Source of the DNA: Bergeyella_A cardium
GTDB taxonomy: Bacteria; Bacteroidota; Bacteroidia; Flavobacteriales; Weeksellaceae
Strand: one strand, 5' to 3'
Assembly (NCBI RefSeq): GCF_030012605.2
Contig: NZ_CP114055.2
Length of the DNA: 64,000 nucleotides
Made by a program: the position numbers and the translations under genes. The notes below the pieces were generated by a model that saw only the letters and a program-made list of their open reading frames with translations, was not told where the DNA came from and ran no database searches. Positions 55,863 through 64,000 of this stretch are shown one piece after another. Position 1 is the stretch's first letter, and each line of letters opens with the position of its first letter.

Positions 55863-56600
55863 ATGAAAGACGATTTTATATTTGGGCTTCGCCCCGTGAT
55901 AGAGGCGATAGAAGCAGGAAAAACCATAGACAAAATATTTATACAGAATGGATTACAGGGAGATATTGTAGCTGAGCTTAAGAAGCAACTTTCTAAGGCG
56001 GGTATTCGTCCGAATTATGTTCCAGTAGAAAAGCTCAACCGTATCACTCGAAAGAATCACCAAGGCGTAGTGGCTTTTACTACCGATATTGCTTTTTATA
56101 AGATAGAAGACCTCGTTCCTCAGCTATTTGAAGAGGGGAAGACACCTTTCCTCCTTGTTTTAGATAGGCTTACCGATGTGAGAAATTTTGGAGCGATATG
56201 CCGAACAGCGGAGTGCGTAGGTGTAGATGCTATTATTATCCCAGATAAGGGGGCGGCACCTATTAACTCAGATGCGATAAAGACCTCCGCAGGGGCAATT
56301 TATAATGTGAAAATCTGTAAAGAGAAGAACCTCGCTCATACGGTGGACTTCCTGCAGCAGTCGGGTATTTTGGTCTTTGCTTCCACTGAGAAAGCACAGA
56401 AGACGGTCTATGAAACCGACTTTCGAGAGCCTTGTGCAATCGTTATGGGGAATGAAGAGACGGGCATTTCCAAAGAAGTTCTGCACCATTCTGATGAGAA
56501 AATAAAGCTCCCAATAGAAGGCAAGACACAGTCCCTCAATGTATCTGTAGCTTGTGGAGCTGTACTCTATGAGGTTTTAAGACAGAGAATAATCAATTAA
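55863..56600 (+). CDS. rlmB: 23S rRNA (guanosine-2'-O-)-methyltransferase RlmB type
   Basis: A 245-residue SpoU/TrmH family enzyme. The N-terminal substrate-binding domain (FIFGLRPVIEAI, ITRKNHQGVVAF) is followed by the SPOUT knot with motifs RLTDVRNFGAICRTAE, AIVMGNEETGIS and IEGKTQSLNVSVACG. It methylates a 23S rRNA guanosine ribose using SAM. The RlmB specificity is inferred from similarity within the family. Confidence 0.92.
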   Translation: MKDDFIFGLRPVIEAIEAGKTIDKIFIQNGLQGDIVAELKKQLSKAGIRPNYVPVEKLNRITRKNHQGVVAFTTDIAFYKIEDLVPQLFEEGKTPFLLVLDRLTDVRNFGAICRTAECVGVDAIIIPDKGAAPINSDAIKTSAGAIYNVKICKEKNLAHTVDFLQQSGILVFASTEKAQKTVYETDFREPCAIVMGNEETGISKEVLHHSDEKIKLPIEGKTQSLNVSVACGAVLYEVLRQRIIN

Positions 56601-56658
56601 AAAAATAACAGAATAAATGATAAAACTGAGGCTAAGCCTCTTTAATTGAAATAAAAAG

Positions 56659-57711
56659 ATGAAAAAAATAAGTATTGTAGCAATCGCTGTATTAACGATG
56701 GTTTCCTGTAATAAAGATAAAGATGCAAAAACAGAGAAAGCCACAGAAAATAAAACAGAAACTACAGCCACAGAGTCCGCAGAACAAGAAAGAGAAGAGG
56801 CAGCACCCGTAAAGGAAATCCTTGCGATAGATATAGATTCCGCAGGGGCATACAAGCAGTCTTTCCTTTTGGAGAAAGGGCATACTTACCCATTCACTAC
56901 TTTGCAGAAAGATATAATGAAAATCACGGCTCCGAATGGGCAATCGGAAAGCATTACGAGCGAAAGCTCCGATGAAGTAGCCTTTACCGTAGATGATATT
57001 AAGGACAATGTCTATGAAATTACCATTAATTTTGTGAGCAAAAGGTCTTCACAGTCCAATAAAGGAAAATCCGTAATCGTAGATACCAAAGCCTCTGCAC
57101 CGAAAGAAGAAGGGCTTAAGAATAAATGGACGGTAGATAAAGCCCTCACAGGAAATCAGCTCAAAATGAAGATGGAAACCTCTGGGAAAATCCTTTCAAT
57201 CTCTGGCTTTGAGCCTATCTATACTAAAATATCCACAACTATTGGTACATTAACCAAAGATGCAGAGGTAAAGAAGCAGCTCCTTGAGCAAACGAAAGCA
57301 GGGTTTAATGAGAAAATCCTCAAAGACCAGTTCTCTAAGAATATTTTAGTTCTCCCCGAAACAGGAGCAAAAGTAGGAGCTAAATGGACGAAGTCTGAGA
57401 ACATCTCCCCTGATGGAAAAGTGAAAATCACCACTGCTTATACTTTAAAAAGTGTAGAAAATGGAGTTGTAACCATCAGCATAAGTGGAGGAATACCAAA
57501 GCAAACCGATAAGCAATCTCAGAATGGGCTTACGCATTCTCTAAGCTCGGAGCTGCAGCAGTCGGGAACGATATCATTTGACCAGAAAACAGGCTGGATA
57601 AAGAACCAAACCATCAGTGTGAAATCTACTCAAACCGAGTCTATGACCGATGGTAAGCAAACCGAGTCTATGTCCTCAGTAACCAACTCTACCATCTCCG
57701 TTAATCCTTAG
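56659..57711 (+). CDS. DUF6263-like lipoprotein
   Basis: A 350-residue lipoprotein (lipobox MVSC), then a low-complexity Lys/Glu/Thr/Ala linker to about residue 50, then a strand-rich domain (GHTYPFTTLQKDIMKI, MKMETSGKILSISGFEPI, PDGKVKITTAYTLKS) that resembles DUF6263 proteins of Bacteroidota. Function unknown. A short stem (GAGGC/GCCTC near 56629) lies between rlmB and this gene. Confidence 0.75.
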   Translation: MKKISIVAIAVLTMVSCNKDKDAKTEKATENKTETTATESAEQEREEAAPVKEILAIDIDSAGAYKQSFLLEKGHTYPFTTLQKDIMKITAPNGQSESITSESSDEVAFTVDDIKDNVYEITINFVSKRSSQSNKGKSVIVDTKASAPKEEGLKNKWTVDKALTGNQLKMKMETSGKILSISGFEPIYTKISTTIGTLTKDAEVKKQLLEQTKAGFNEKILKDQFSKNILVLPETGAKVGAKWTKSENISPDGKVKITTAYTLKSVENGVVTISISGGIPKQTDKQSQNGLTHSLSSELQQSGTISFDQKTGWIKNQTISVKSTQTESMTDGKQTESMSSVTNSTISVNP

Positions 57712-57756
57712 TTTAATAGGGATACGGCTCAACCAACAAAATAATTTGAAGATACA

Positions 57757-57972
57757 ATGTGGCTTTTAAAACTCATCCTCTCCACGATTATTATATTCTT
57801 TGTGTGGAACATCCTCAAAAGGTTATTCTTTAATAGCTTTTATAATAAGTATCCGCACCAGAAGAAGTGGAATGAAGCTCCGCAAACCCAGAAAAAGAAC
57901 AATCCAAAAAGTGAGAACCTTAACTGGGATGCCGAGACCGTAGATTACGAAGAGATAAAAGAGGAAAAGTGA
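57757..57972 (+). CDS. Small membrane protein, DUF4834-like
   Basis: A 71-residue protein with one N-terminal membrane helix (LLKLILSTIIIFFVWNIL) and a charged cytoplasmic tail ending DYEEIKEEK. It resembles the short DUF4834 proteins of Flavobacteriia. It lies between the lipoprotein and the YfhO-like gene on the same strand, 45 and 51 bases away, so the three could be co-transcribed. Function unknown. Confidence 0.75.
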   Translation: MWLLKLILSTIIIFFVWNILKRLFFNSFYNKYPHQKKWNEAPQTQKKNNPKSENLNWDAETVDYEEIKEEK

Positions 57973-58023
57973 TTTCCTCTTTTTGTTATAGGACTTAATA
58001 TTATCATTTAAAAAGAATTAATT

Positions 58024-60570
58024 ATGCTTGGGAAGTACAAAAACCTCATATACATCATTGCCAGTCTTGTGGTATTTATCATCATTGCTTTTGTTTATGC
58101 TCATCCTGTGCTTACGGGCAAGGAGCTGTATCAGCCAGACATTGTGCAGTACAAAGGCGGAGCAAAAGAGCTCCTCGATTATAGAGCCAGCCAAGATGAA
58201 GAGACTTACTGGTCAGATGCTATGTTTGGCGGTATGCCTACCTACCAGATGGGGGCACAGTTCAGAGGAGATATTATTAAGAAGATAGATGGCTTGTTCA
58301 ATATCTTCCCAAAGCCTGTTAATTACTTATTCCTCCTCTTTTCAGGCTTCTTTCTGCTCGGTATGGTATGCTTGAAGAACAACTGGAAATACGCTCTGCT
58401 GGGTGCTTTGTTCTTTGGGTTTTCTACCTATTTCTATATCATCATCGGGGCGGGGCATAATGGTAAGGTACATACCATTGCCTACTTCGCACCGCTTGTA
58501 GCGGGCATTCTCCTGATTTATATTCGGCAGAAATATGCGCTGGGCTTTATCATTACCTCCTTGTTTATGGGCTTGCAGATTGCTGCCAACCACCCGCAGA
58601 TGACTTATTACCTCTTCCTGGCGCTCGCCTTCCTTTTCATCTCCGAGCTTATTAGAGTAGTGATGAAGAGAACCCACCTTAAGCACTTCCTTATCTCCAC
58701 AGGATTGGTTGGTTTAGCTTGTGTTTTAGGGGTGGGGATGAATTCCCAAAGGATAATGGCAAATTCCGAATACATAAAGGAAACCGTAAGGGGGAAGCAG
58801 CTATTAAATAATGAAAAGCATACCGCCGAGAAATCGGGGATGGATAAAGAGAGCATCCTCGCGTGGTCCTATGGAAAGGCGGAGACTTTAAACCTCTTTA
58901 TCCCAAGACTAATGGGAGGGGCGAGCAATGAACAAGGCGCAGAGGAGATTACCGAAGGGCTGAAAGGGCTATTAGAGCAAAATATTACCGATGAAGAGGA
59001 CTATAACCGAACGATGAAGCAAATCTCCAAAGGTCTGGGGAGCATTACCTATTGGGGGGATCAGCCGATGACTTCTGGGCCTGCCTATCAAGGGGGGGTG
59101 GTTGTCTTTCTCGCGATACTCGGGTTCTTCTTCGCACCAAAGAAATACAGGTACTGGGTACTCGGAGCATCTGCACTGAGCATAATGCTGGCGTGGGGGG
59201 CAAACTTCCTCTTTCTCTCCGATTTCTTTATAGATTTCGTGCCGTTTTATAACAAGTTCAGGGCGCCATCATCCATCCTCGTGGTGGTAGAGCTCCTCTT
59301 CCCACTGATAGGGATAATCGGCCTGTATCAAATCCTCAATAGAAAGGATGAAACCTCAGCCGAAAGCCATTCATCAGCTATAAAAAAGCTACTCTACATC
59401 ACGGCTTCTGTGGTGGGGGCTACCCTCATTCTCCTCCTCTTGGGGAAATCTATTCTCGGGTTCAGTACAGCGAATGAAAACGCCTATCTCCCACCCTATA
59501 TAGTAGATTTCTTGGTAGATGCCCGATACAAAATGTTCAGGGAAGATGCCATAAAGGCGATAATCTTCGTACTCCTCACCGCTGGGGCGATTTACTTTGC
59601 ATTAAAGAAGAAAATCAGTACGGATGTAGCCCTGCTCATCATCGGAGTGGTGAGTGTGTTTGACCTATGGACGGTCAATAGGCGATACCTCAACAGTGAT
59701 AATTTCGTAGATAAAGTCTTTGCGCAGAACCCCTTCCAAACCGAAGTTACCGACCTGCTCATAGAGAAAGCAGGGGAAAACCCTAACCTCCAGTCTATGC
59801 TCCGTGCGGCGAATCTCAACAAGACTTTGGAGACGATTGCCGAGAAGGATAAGGGGCATTACAGGATTTTTAACCAAACGCTCGGTGCATTTAGCGAGAC
59901 CAATACCTCTTACTTCAAGTCCTCCATTGGGGGCTACCACGCTGTAAAGCTCCGCCGCTATGATGACCTTATCAATGAATATTTCTACTCTGCGGATAGC
60001 CTTAGGCAGCAGCAAATCCCCGAAATCCTCAATATGCTCAATGTAAAATATATAGTCGGAGGTAGCCTTGCCGAGCCACAAGTGCAGATTAACCCGCTCT
60101 CCAACGGTAATGCGTGGTTTGTCTCCGATCTTAAGTTTGCAAAGACGCCTAATGAGGAGATTGACCTGATTGGGAAGACGATTACCAAGCGCCAGGCAAT
60201 CATCTCCGAAGAAGATAAAAGCTACTTCAAAGGGAAGCCGCTGAAAGCCGATAGCACCGCAAGCATCGAGCTCATCAGCTATCAGCCGAATGCTATGGAG
60301 CTAAAAACCCAATCCCAAACCCCACAGCTGGCAGTCTTCTCCGAAGTGTATTACCCTCACGGCTGGACAATGCTCCTCGACGGGAAGGAAGTGCCCTACA
60401 TAAAAGCGAACTACCTCCTCCGTGCGGTCTATGTACCCGCTGGCGAGCACAGCCTGAAAATGACCTTCGCACCCAAAGTAATAGAAACAGGGAAAACCCT
60501 CTCCCTAATCTCCTTTATCCTCTTTCTTGTGCTTTCTGCGGTGGCGATAGGCATAAGCCGCAGGCTTTAG
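58024..60570 (+). CDS. YfhO-like multi-spanning membrane protein
   Basis: An 848-residue protein with about 12-14 membrane helices in its first two thirds, a periplasmic domain toward the C-terminus and a final membrane helix (LISFILFLVLSAVAIGI). The motifs YWSDAMFGGMPTYQ and GHNGKVHTIAY fit the YfhO family in Bacteroidota. YfhO-type proteins of Firmicutes are linked to glycosylation of teichoic acids; the substrate here is unknown. The stop is followed by a dispersed hairpin repeat. Confidence 0.82.
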   Translation: MLGKYKNLIYIIASLVVFIIIAFVYAHPVLTGKELYQPDIVQYKGGAKELLDYRASQDEETYWSDAMFGGMPTYQMGAQFRGDIIKKIDGLFNIFPKPVNYLFLLFSGFFLLGMVCLKNNWKYALLGALFFGFSTYFYIIIGAGHNGKVHTIAYFAPLVAGILLIYIRQKYALGFIITSLFMGLQIAANHPQMTYYLFLALAFLFISELIRVVMKRTHLKHFLISTGLVGLACVLGVGMNSQRIMANSEYIKETVRGKQLLNNEKHTAEKSGMDKESILAWSYGKAETLNLFIPRLMGGASNEQGAEEITEGLKGLLEQNITDEEDYNRTMKQISKGLGSITYWGDQPMTSGPAYQGGVVVFLAILGFFFAPKKYRYWVLGASALSIMLAWGANFLFLSDFFIDFVPFYNKFRAPSSILVVVELLFPLIGIIGLYQILNRKDETSAESHSSAIKKLLYITASVVGATLILLLLGKSILGFSTANENAYLPPYIVDFLVDARYKMFREDAIKAIIFVLLTAGAIYFALKKKISTDVALLIIGVVSVFDLWTVNRRYLNSDNFVDKVFAQNPFQTEVTDLLIEKAGENPNLQSMLRAANLNKTLETIAEKDKGHYRIFNQTLGAFSETNTSYFKSSIGGYHAVKLRRYDDLINEYFYSADSLRQQQIPEILNMLNVKYIVGGSLAEPQVQINPLSNGNAWFVSDLKFAKTPNEEIDLIGKTITKRQAIISEEDKSYFKGKPLKADSTASIELISYQPNAMELKTQSQTPQLAVFSEVYYPHGWTMLLDGKEVPYIKANYLLRAVYVPAGEHSLKMTFAPKVIETGKTLSLISFILFLVLSAVAIGISRRL

Positions 60571-60640
60571 GAAGTGAGTTTGTGGCAAATGCCCCACTGG
60601 CTACAGTGTGCCTACTCTGCTACAATTGCCTTTGCGGGTG
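60571..60640. repeat. Dispersed gene-end repeat (after the YfhO-like gene)
   Basis: GTTTGTGGCAAATGCC, then the hairpin CACTG-GCTA-CAGTG (60595-60608) and TGCC. It has the same order as the copy at 29625-29715, with different stem bases that still pair. Confidence 0.7.
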
Positions 60641-60660
60641 GTTTTATATAAGCGTAGATA

Positions 60661-61227
60661 ATGAAAATTCTTGTTTTTGATAATTATGATAGCTTTACCT
60701 ATAATCTGGTTCAGATAATGGAGCAGATTACAGGAAATGGGGTTGATGTCTTTAAGAATGATGAAATCTCAATAGAAGATATCGGCAGGTATGATAAGAT
60801 TGTTTTATCGCCTGGTCCTGGTGTTCCGAATGAGGCAGGAATTTTACTGGAGGTGATTAAAACTTACGCACCTATTAAGTCTATTTTGGGCGTTTGCCTT
60901 GGTCAGCAAGCCATTGCTGAGGCATTTGGAGGGAGTCTTATTCATCTTTCGGAGATTTATCACGGCGTAGCTACCCAGACTTATCAGATAGAGGAGGATT
61001 ATATTTTTGATGGGCTTCCAAAGGTCTTGGAAGTGGGCAGGTATCATTCTTGGGCAGTAAATCCAGAGGGCTTTCCAGGAGAATTGGAAGTTACATCGGT
61101 AGATGATAAGGGAATTTTGATGTCTTTAAGGCATAAAGTTTATGATCTGCACGGGGTACAGTATCATCCTGAAAGCATTTTAACTCCGCGGGGAAGGGAA
61201 ATCCTTTCAAATTTTTTGGTGAGATGA
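60661..61227 (+). CDS. trpG: Glutamine amidotransferase of anthranilate/aminodeoxychorismate synthase
   Basis: A 188-residue class I glutamine amidotransferase: DNYDSFTYNL at the start, SPGPGVP, the nucleophile Cys in GVCLGQQ, and the HGVQYHPES catalytic His/Glu near the end. It supplies ammonia for anthranilate or 4-amino-4-deoxychorismate. It stands alone, with no trpE, trpD or pabB alongside, so TrpG and PabA cannot be told apart; it may serve both pathways. Confidence 0.92.
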   Translation: MKILVFDNYDSFTYNLVQIMEQITGNGVDVFKNDEISIEDIGRYDKIVLSPGPGVPNEAGILLEVIKTYAPIKSILGVCLGQQAIAEAFGGSLIHLSEIYHGVATQTYQIEEDYIFDGLPKVLEVGRYHSWAVNPEGFPGELEVTSVDDKGILMSLRHKVYDLHGVQYHPESILTPRGREILSNFLVR

Positions 61228-61350
61228 AAACTATAACTCCATTAGCCAAAGTCAATCCTTAAAAAGAAAAATTAACTTTTTTTTGTGTTAATATTCATCA
61301 CTTATACAAGGGATTACAGGGTTATTTATACCACTGCTATTGGCAGTTTC

Positions 61351-61381
61351 TTTCATATTAGCATTAAATTTATTAGTTTTG
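61351..61381 (+). promoter_or_regulatory. Promoter of the TonB-dependent receptor gene
   Basis: TTTC (61351-61354), 19 bases, then TAGTTTTG (61374-61381); only the last base of the -33 box departs from consensus. The leader would be about 17 bases. Confidence 0.65.
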
Positions 61382-61404
61382 CCTAACTTTTTAAATTTAT
61401 AACA

Positions 61405-63441
61405 ATGAAAAAAATACTTCTTTCCTGCTTATTGACACCTGCGGTGTTTTACAGTCAAGAGACAAAGACTGATAGCTTAAGTAAATCAAAATTTATAGAT
61501 GAGGTCGTAATAACAGGTACGATGAAGTCTGTAAAAAGGTTGGATAGCCCTGTTCCCGTAGAGGTTTATCCAGCAGGATATCTCAGAAAGAACCCCACCC
61601 CCAGCTTGTTTGATGCCCTCCAGAATGTGAATGGCGTACATCCGAAACTCAACTGTGCGGTATGTAACACGGGGGATATCAGAATCAATGGTCTTGATGG
61701 TCCTAATACGATGGTACTTATCGATGGGATGCCTATCGTAAGCTCATTGGGGGCGGTGTATGGCTTTTCGGGGATACCGAGTGCGCTTATCGACAGGGTA
61801 GAAATCGTAAAAGGTCCTGCATCATCTCTTTACGGGAGTGAGGCTATGGGCGGGCTTATTAACATCATCACTAAAAGTCCTAAGAATGCGCCTACTGTAT
61901 CTGCGGATTTCAGTACGACGACTTGGCTTGAGAATACTGCCGATCTTGGCGTTAAATTCAATATAGGCAAAAAGGTAGATGTACTTACGGGGATTAATTA
62001 TTTCAATTTCCAGAACAGGGTAGATAAGAATAACGATAATTTTATGGATGTAACCCTCCAAGACCGAATCTCCGTATTCCAAAAGTGGAATATCCATAGG
62101 AAAGATAACCGCCTGTTTAGCATTGCGGGAAGGTATCTTTATGAAGACAGAGTGGGGGGAGAGATGAACTGGAAGAAAGAGCACCGCGGTGGGGATGAGG
62201 TCTATGCCGAAAGCATTTATACCAATAGAGCGGAGATTCTCGGTAACTACCAGCTCCCTTTGGAAGAGAAAATGTTCCTGATGTTCTCTTTTAGTAACCA
62301 CGAGCAAAACAGTTTCTATGGCGACAGACCTTATATGGCTGATCAGAAGATCGGATTTGGGCAGCTCACTTGGGATAAGAAGCTTGGTGCTCACGATTTA
62401 CTCTTTGGTGCTGCGCTTAGATATACTTATTATGATGCTACTGTGCAGGCTACGGATGTACATACGGGTGATCCCATTATCGTGAATGATCATCAGAAAA
62501 TATGGCTTCCGGGCGTCTTCGTTCAGGATGAAATCAGCTTTAATGACAAGCATAAACTCCTACTTGGGCTGCGGTATGACCACAATAATGTGCACGGGAA
62601 TATCCTCACCCCAAGGCTCGCCTACAAATGGAAGTTTGGGGAGACCAACCTCCTCCGTTTAAATGCTGGTACGGGCTATCGCGTGGCGAGTATCTTTACT
62701 GAAGAGCACGCCGCGATGACGGGCGGTAGAAGAGTAGTCTTCAAAAATGATATAAAACCAGAGAAATCTTACAGCGCAAACCTTAACTATAATAAAAAGA
62801 TTTATTTTGATTCTGGTTCTATCCTTGGGCTCGATGCTACGGCATTTTATACCTTTATCAACAACAGTATCGTTCCTAAGTTTGATGCTTCAAACAACCT
62901 TCTCATCTATGATAATGAGAATACTACCTCCCTCAGCAAAGGGCTGTCCTTTAATGTAGATCTTGCGCTTGCTAATGGGCTTCGTATGAATCTTGGCGTT
63001 ACTCAAATGGAGAATACCAAAACCGAAGACGATGTAACCACCCGAATAGAATTCTCGGAGAAGTTCTCTGGAACTTGGACGGTCTCTTACGAGATAAAGC
63101 CCATCCACCTCAATATCGCTTACACGGGTAATGTATACAGCCCGATGAAGCTCGCCCTTGCTGGTGATGATGACCCACGCCCGCAATACTCTCCTTGGTT
63201 TAGTCTTCAGAACATAATGTTTACTTACGAGGGCATTAAGAACTGGGAGATCTACGCAGGGGTAAAAAACTTGCTGGATTGGACGCCTGCTAAGAACCTT
63301 CCGTTCCTTATCTCCCGCGCAGAAGACCCGTTTGATAACCGAGGCGTACCTAACCCATATGGTTTAGAGTTTAGCCCTGACTATATCTATGCCCCCAATC
63401 AAGGTATCCGTGGTATGCTCGGGTTTAGGTTTAAGTTTTAG
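61405..63441 (+). CDS. TonB-dependent outer-membrane receptor
   Basis: A 678-residue receptor with a signal peptide (AVFYSQ), an N-terminal plug (DEVVITGTMKSVKRLDSPVPVEV as TonB box region, MVLIDGMPIVSS, VEIVKGPASSLYGSEAMGGLINIITK) and a 22-strand-type barrel ending in Phe. The plug carries a CxxC (NCAVCNTGDIRINGL) that could bind metal, as in receptors for copper, haem or similar cargo. The ligand is not known. There is no adjacent binding-protein gene. Confidence 0.9.
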   Translation: MKKILLSCLLTPAVFYSQETKTDSLSKSKFIDEVVITGTMKSVKRLDSPVPVEVYPAGYLRKNPTPSLFDALQNVNGVHPKLNCAVCNTGDIRINGLDGPNTMVLIDGMPIVSSLGAVYGFSGIPSALIDRVEIVKGPASSLYGSEAMGGLINIITKSPKNAPTVSADFSTTTWLENTADLGVKFNIGKKVDVLTGINYFNFQNRVDKNNDNFMDVTLQDRISVFQKWNIHRKDNRLFSIAGRYLYEDRVGGEMNWKKEHRGGDEVYAESIYTNRAEILGNYQLPLEEKMFLMFSFSNHEQNSFYGDRPYMADQKIGFGQLTWDKKLGAHDLLFGAALRYTYYDATVQATDVHTGDPIIVNDHQKIWLPGVFVQDEISFNDKHKLLLGLRYDHNNVHGNILTPRLAYKWKFGETNLLRLNAGTGYRVASIFTEEHAAMTGGRRVVFKNDIKPEKSYSANLNYNKKIYFDSGSILGLDATAFYTFINNSIVPKFDASNNLLIYDNENTTSLSKGLSFNVDLALANGLRMNLGVTQMENTKTEDDVTTRIEFSEKFSGTWTVSYEIKPIHLNIAYTGNVYSPMKLALAGDDDPRPQYSPWFSLQNIMFTYEGIKNWEIYAGVKNLLDWTPAKNLPFLISRAEDPFDNRGVPNPYGLEFSPDYIYAPNQGIRGMLGFRFKF

Positions 63442-63480
63442 CAGAACTTATCAAGTAGGGATGAGGAGGTAATCTACATT

Positions 63481-63572
63481 CTCGTGTGGGAGTATCCCAC
63501 ATTCCCGTGTGAGAGACTCTCACATACTCGTGTGAGGGTCTCTCACACTCTCGTGTGGCGATACCTCACATT
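63481..63572. repeat. 23-bp tandem hairpin array with compensatory changes
   Basis: Four units start at 63481, 63504, 63527 and 63550, each beginning CTCGTGTG or CCCGTGTG. Unit 1 folds as TGTGGGA-GTA-TCCCACA and unit 2 as TGTGAGA-GAC-TCTCACA; an A-T pair is exchanged for G-C with pairing kept. Unit 3 keeps six pairs plus a wobble, and unit 4 is degraded. It lies between two gene 3' ends; 63573-63742 holds nothing else. Confidence 0.92.
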
Positions 63573-63742
63573 CCTTAGTCTTATTATTTTGTTTATTTTA
63601 TTGGCTCGGTATTGATTGTATTGATTTTCACCGAGTCATTCGTTTTATATAAGTAGGTTAAAAGAAACTACGATGGGTCTAAAATCGCCCCTACCAAGTT
63701 AGGGAGAGTTTAGTTAATATAATTCTTCTACTCTTTTGAGAT

Positions 63743-63776
63743 AAAAAAAACGAGCCGAAGCATTTGCTTCGGCTCG
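63743..63776 (-). terminator. gcvP terminator
   Basis: On the minus strand an 11-bp stem (63766-63776 with 63751-63761, 4-base loop) is followed by eight T (complement of 63743-63750). Confidence 0.93.
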
Positions 63777-63797
63777 AGGGTTTAGATAAAGATATTT

Positions 63798-64000
63798 TTA
63801 TAGATATGCTTCTATCGGGTTACAGGTGCAGATGAGATTTCTGTCGCCATAGGCATCATCCACACGAGATACGGAAGCGAAGACTTTGTTCTCCCTCACC
63901 CATTCGAGAGGGTAGGCTGCCTTTTCTCTGCTGTAAGGCTTGTCCCAGCGGTCGGAGATGACGATCTGCTCGGTATGAGGAGCATTTTTGAGGACATTAT
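63798..64000 (-). CDS. gcvP: Glycine dehydrogenase (decarboxylating) P protein, C-terminal end (partial)
   Basis: The frame enters from the right edge and stops at TAA 63800-63798. It translates to KNAPHTEQIVISDRWDKPYS, then REKAAYPLEW, ASVSRVDDAYGDRNLICTC and NPIEAYL, the conserved C-terminus of the P protein of the glycine cleavage system, which decarboxylates glycine with pyridoxal phosphate. Only about 66 residues are inside the window; the active-site Lys lies outside. Confidence 0.95.
   Translation of the reverse strand, partial: NVLKNAPHTEQIVISDRWDKPYSREKAAYPLEWVRENKVFASVSRVDDAYGDRNLICTCNPIEAYL

Overview
The window comes from a bacterium of the phylum Bacteroidota, class Flavobacteriia, most likely the Chryseobacterium/Riemerella/Cloacibacterium side (Weeksellaceae). 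The evidence is the 16S sequence, the giant gliding/type IX secretion protein SprA directly after ruvA, many promoters of the Bacteroidota form TTTG-N19-TAnnTTTG, starts preceded by A-rich sequence rather than Shine-Dalgarno motifs, and a 16S 3' end that lacks the CCUCC anti-Shine-Dalgarno core. The species cannot be named from the sequence alone. I see no phage, insertion sequence or CRISPR array.

Layout. 1-303: C-terminal end of an ABC-F ATPase (Uup type). 0.4-7.4 kb (minus strand): a complete nitrous oxide reduction operon, promoter-nosC-nosZ-membrane protein-nosL-nosD-nosF-nosY, with a Sec-type lipoprotein NosZ; nosC carries a one-base frameshift at its 3' end. 7.8-12.3 kb: dps, a short-chain dehydrogenase with an Omp85-like outer-membrane protein, chorismate synthase, and a guanidinium-exporter-like SMR pump. 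12.5-18.1 kb: dnaB, rnhA and the rpsL-rpsG-fusA-rpsJ operon. 18.3-29.4 kb: ruvA, sprA, then a structured leader followed by two secreted proteins of unknown role. 29.7-33.2 kb: xerD, an NTF2-like secreted protein, a dCMP-deaminase-like enzyme, and a catalase-family protein whose distal active-site residues are replaced, divergent from oxyR. 34.2-40.5 kb: metK behind an attenuator-like leader, an ECF sigma factor, a 44-residue ORF whose start is buried in a hairpin, a patatin-like protein and topoisomerase III. 40.7-46.1 kb: one rRNA operon (16S, tRNA-Ile, tRNA-Ala, 23S, 5S) with two promoters. 46.7-54.8 kb (minus strand): a Bat aerotolerance-type cluster (moxR, DUF58, BatD-like, batA, batB) with the anaerobic ribonucleotide reductase pair nrdG-nrdD inserted in it. 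55.4-63.4 kb: DinB-like protein, rlmB, lipoprotein, DUF4834-like protein, a YfhO-like membrane protein, trpG/pabA, and a TonB-dependent receptor. The right edge holds the C-terminus of gcvP.

How it fits together. N2O respiration, oxygen-sensitive class III ribonucleotide reductase, the Bat cluster, Dps and OxyR describe a facultative or microaerobic organism that copes with changing oxygen. SprA implies type IX secretion.

The most unusual features are two kinds of hairpin-based intergenic repeat. First, there are five local tandem arrays (21, 22, 23 or 42 bp period), each with its own sequence; in two of them the hairpin stems change in a compensatory way between copies. Second, there is a dispersed element with a GCTA/TAGC-loop hairpin, which supplies the TAG stop codon of three separate genes (xerD, the catalase homologue and topB).
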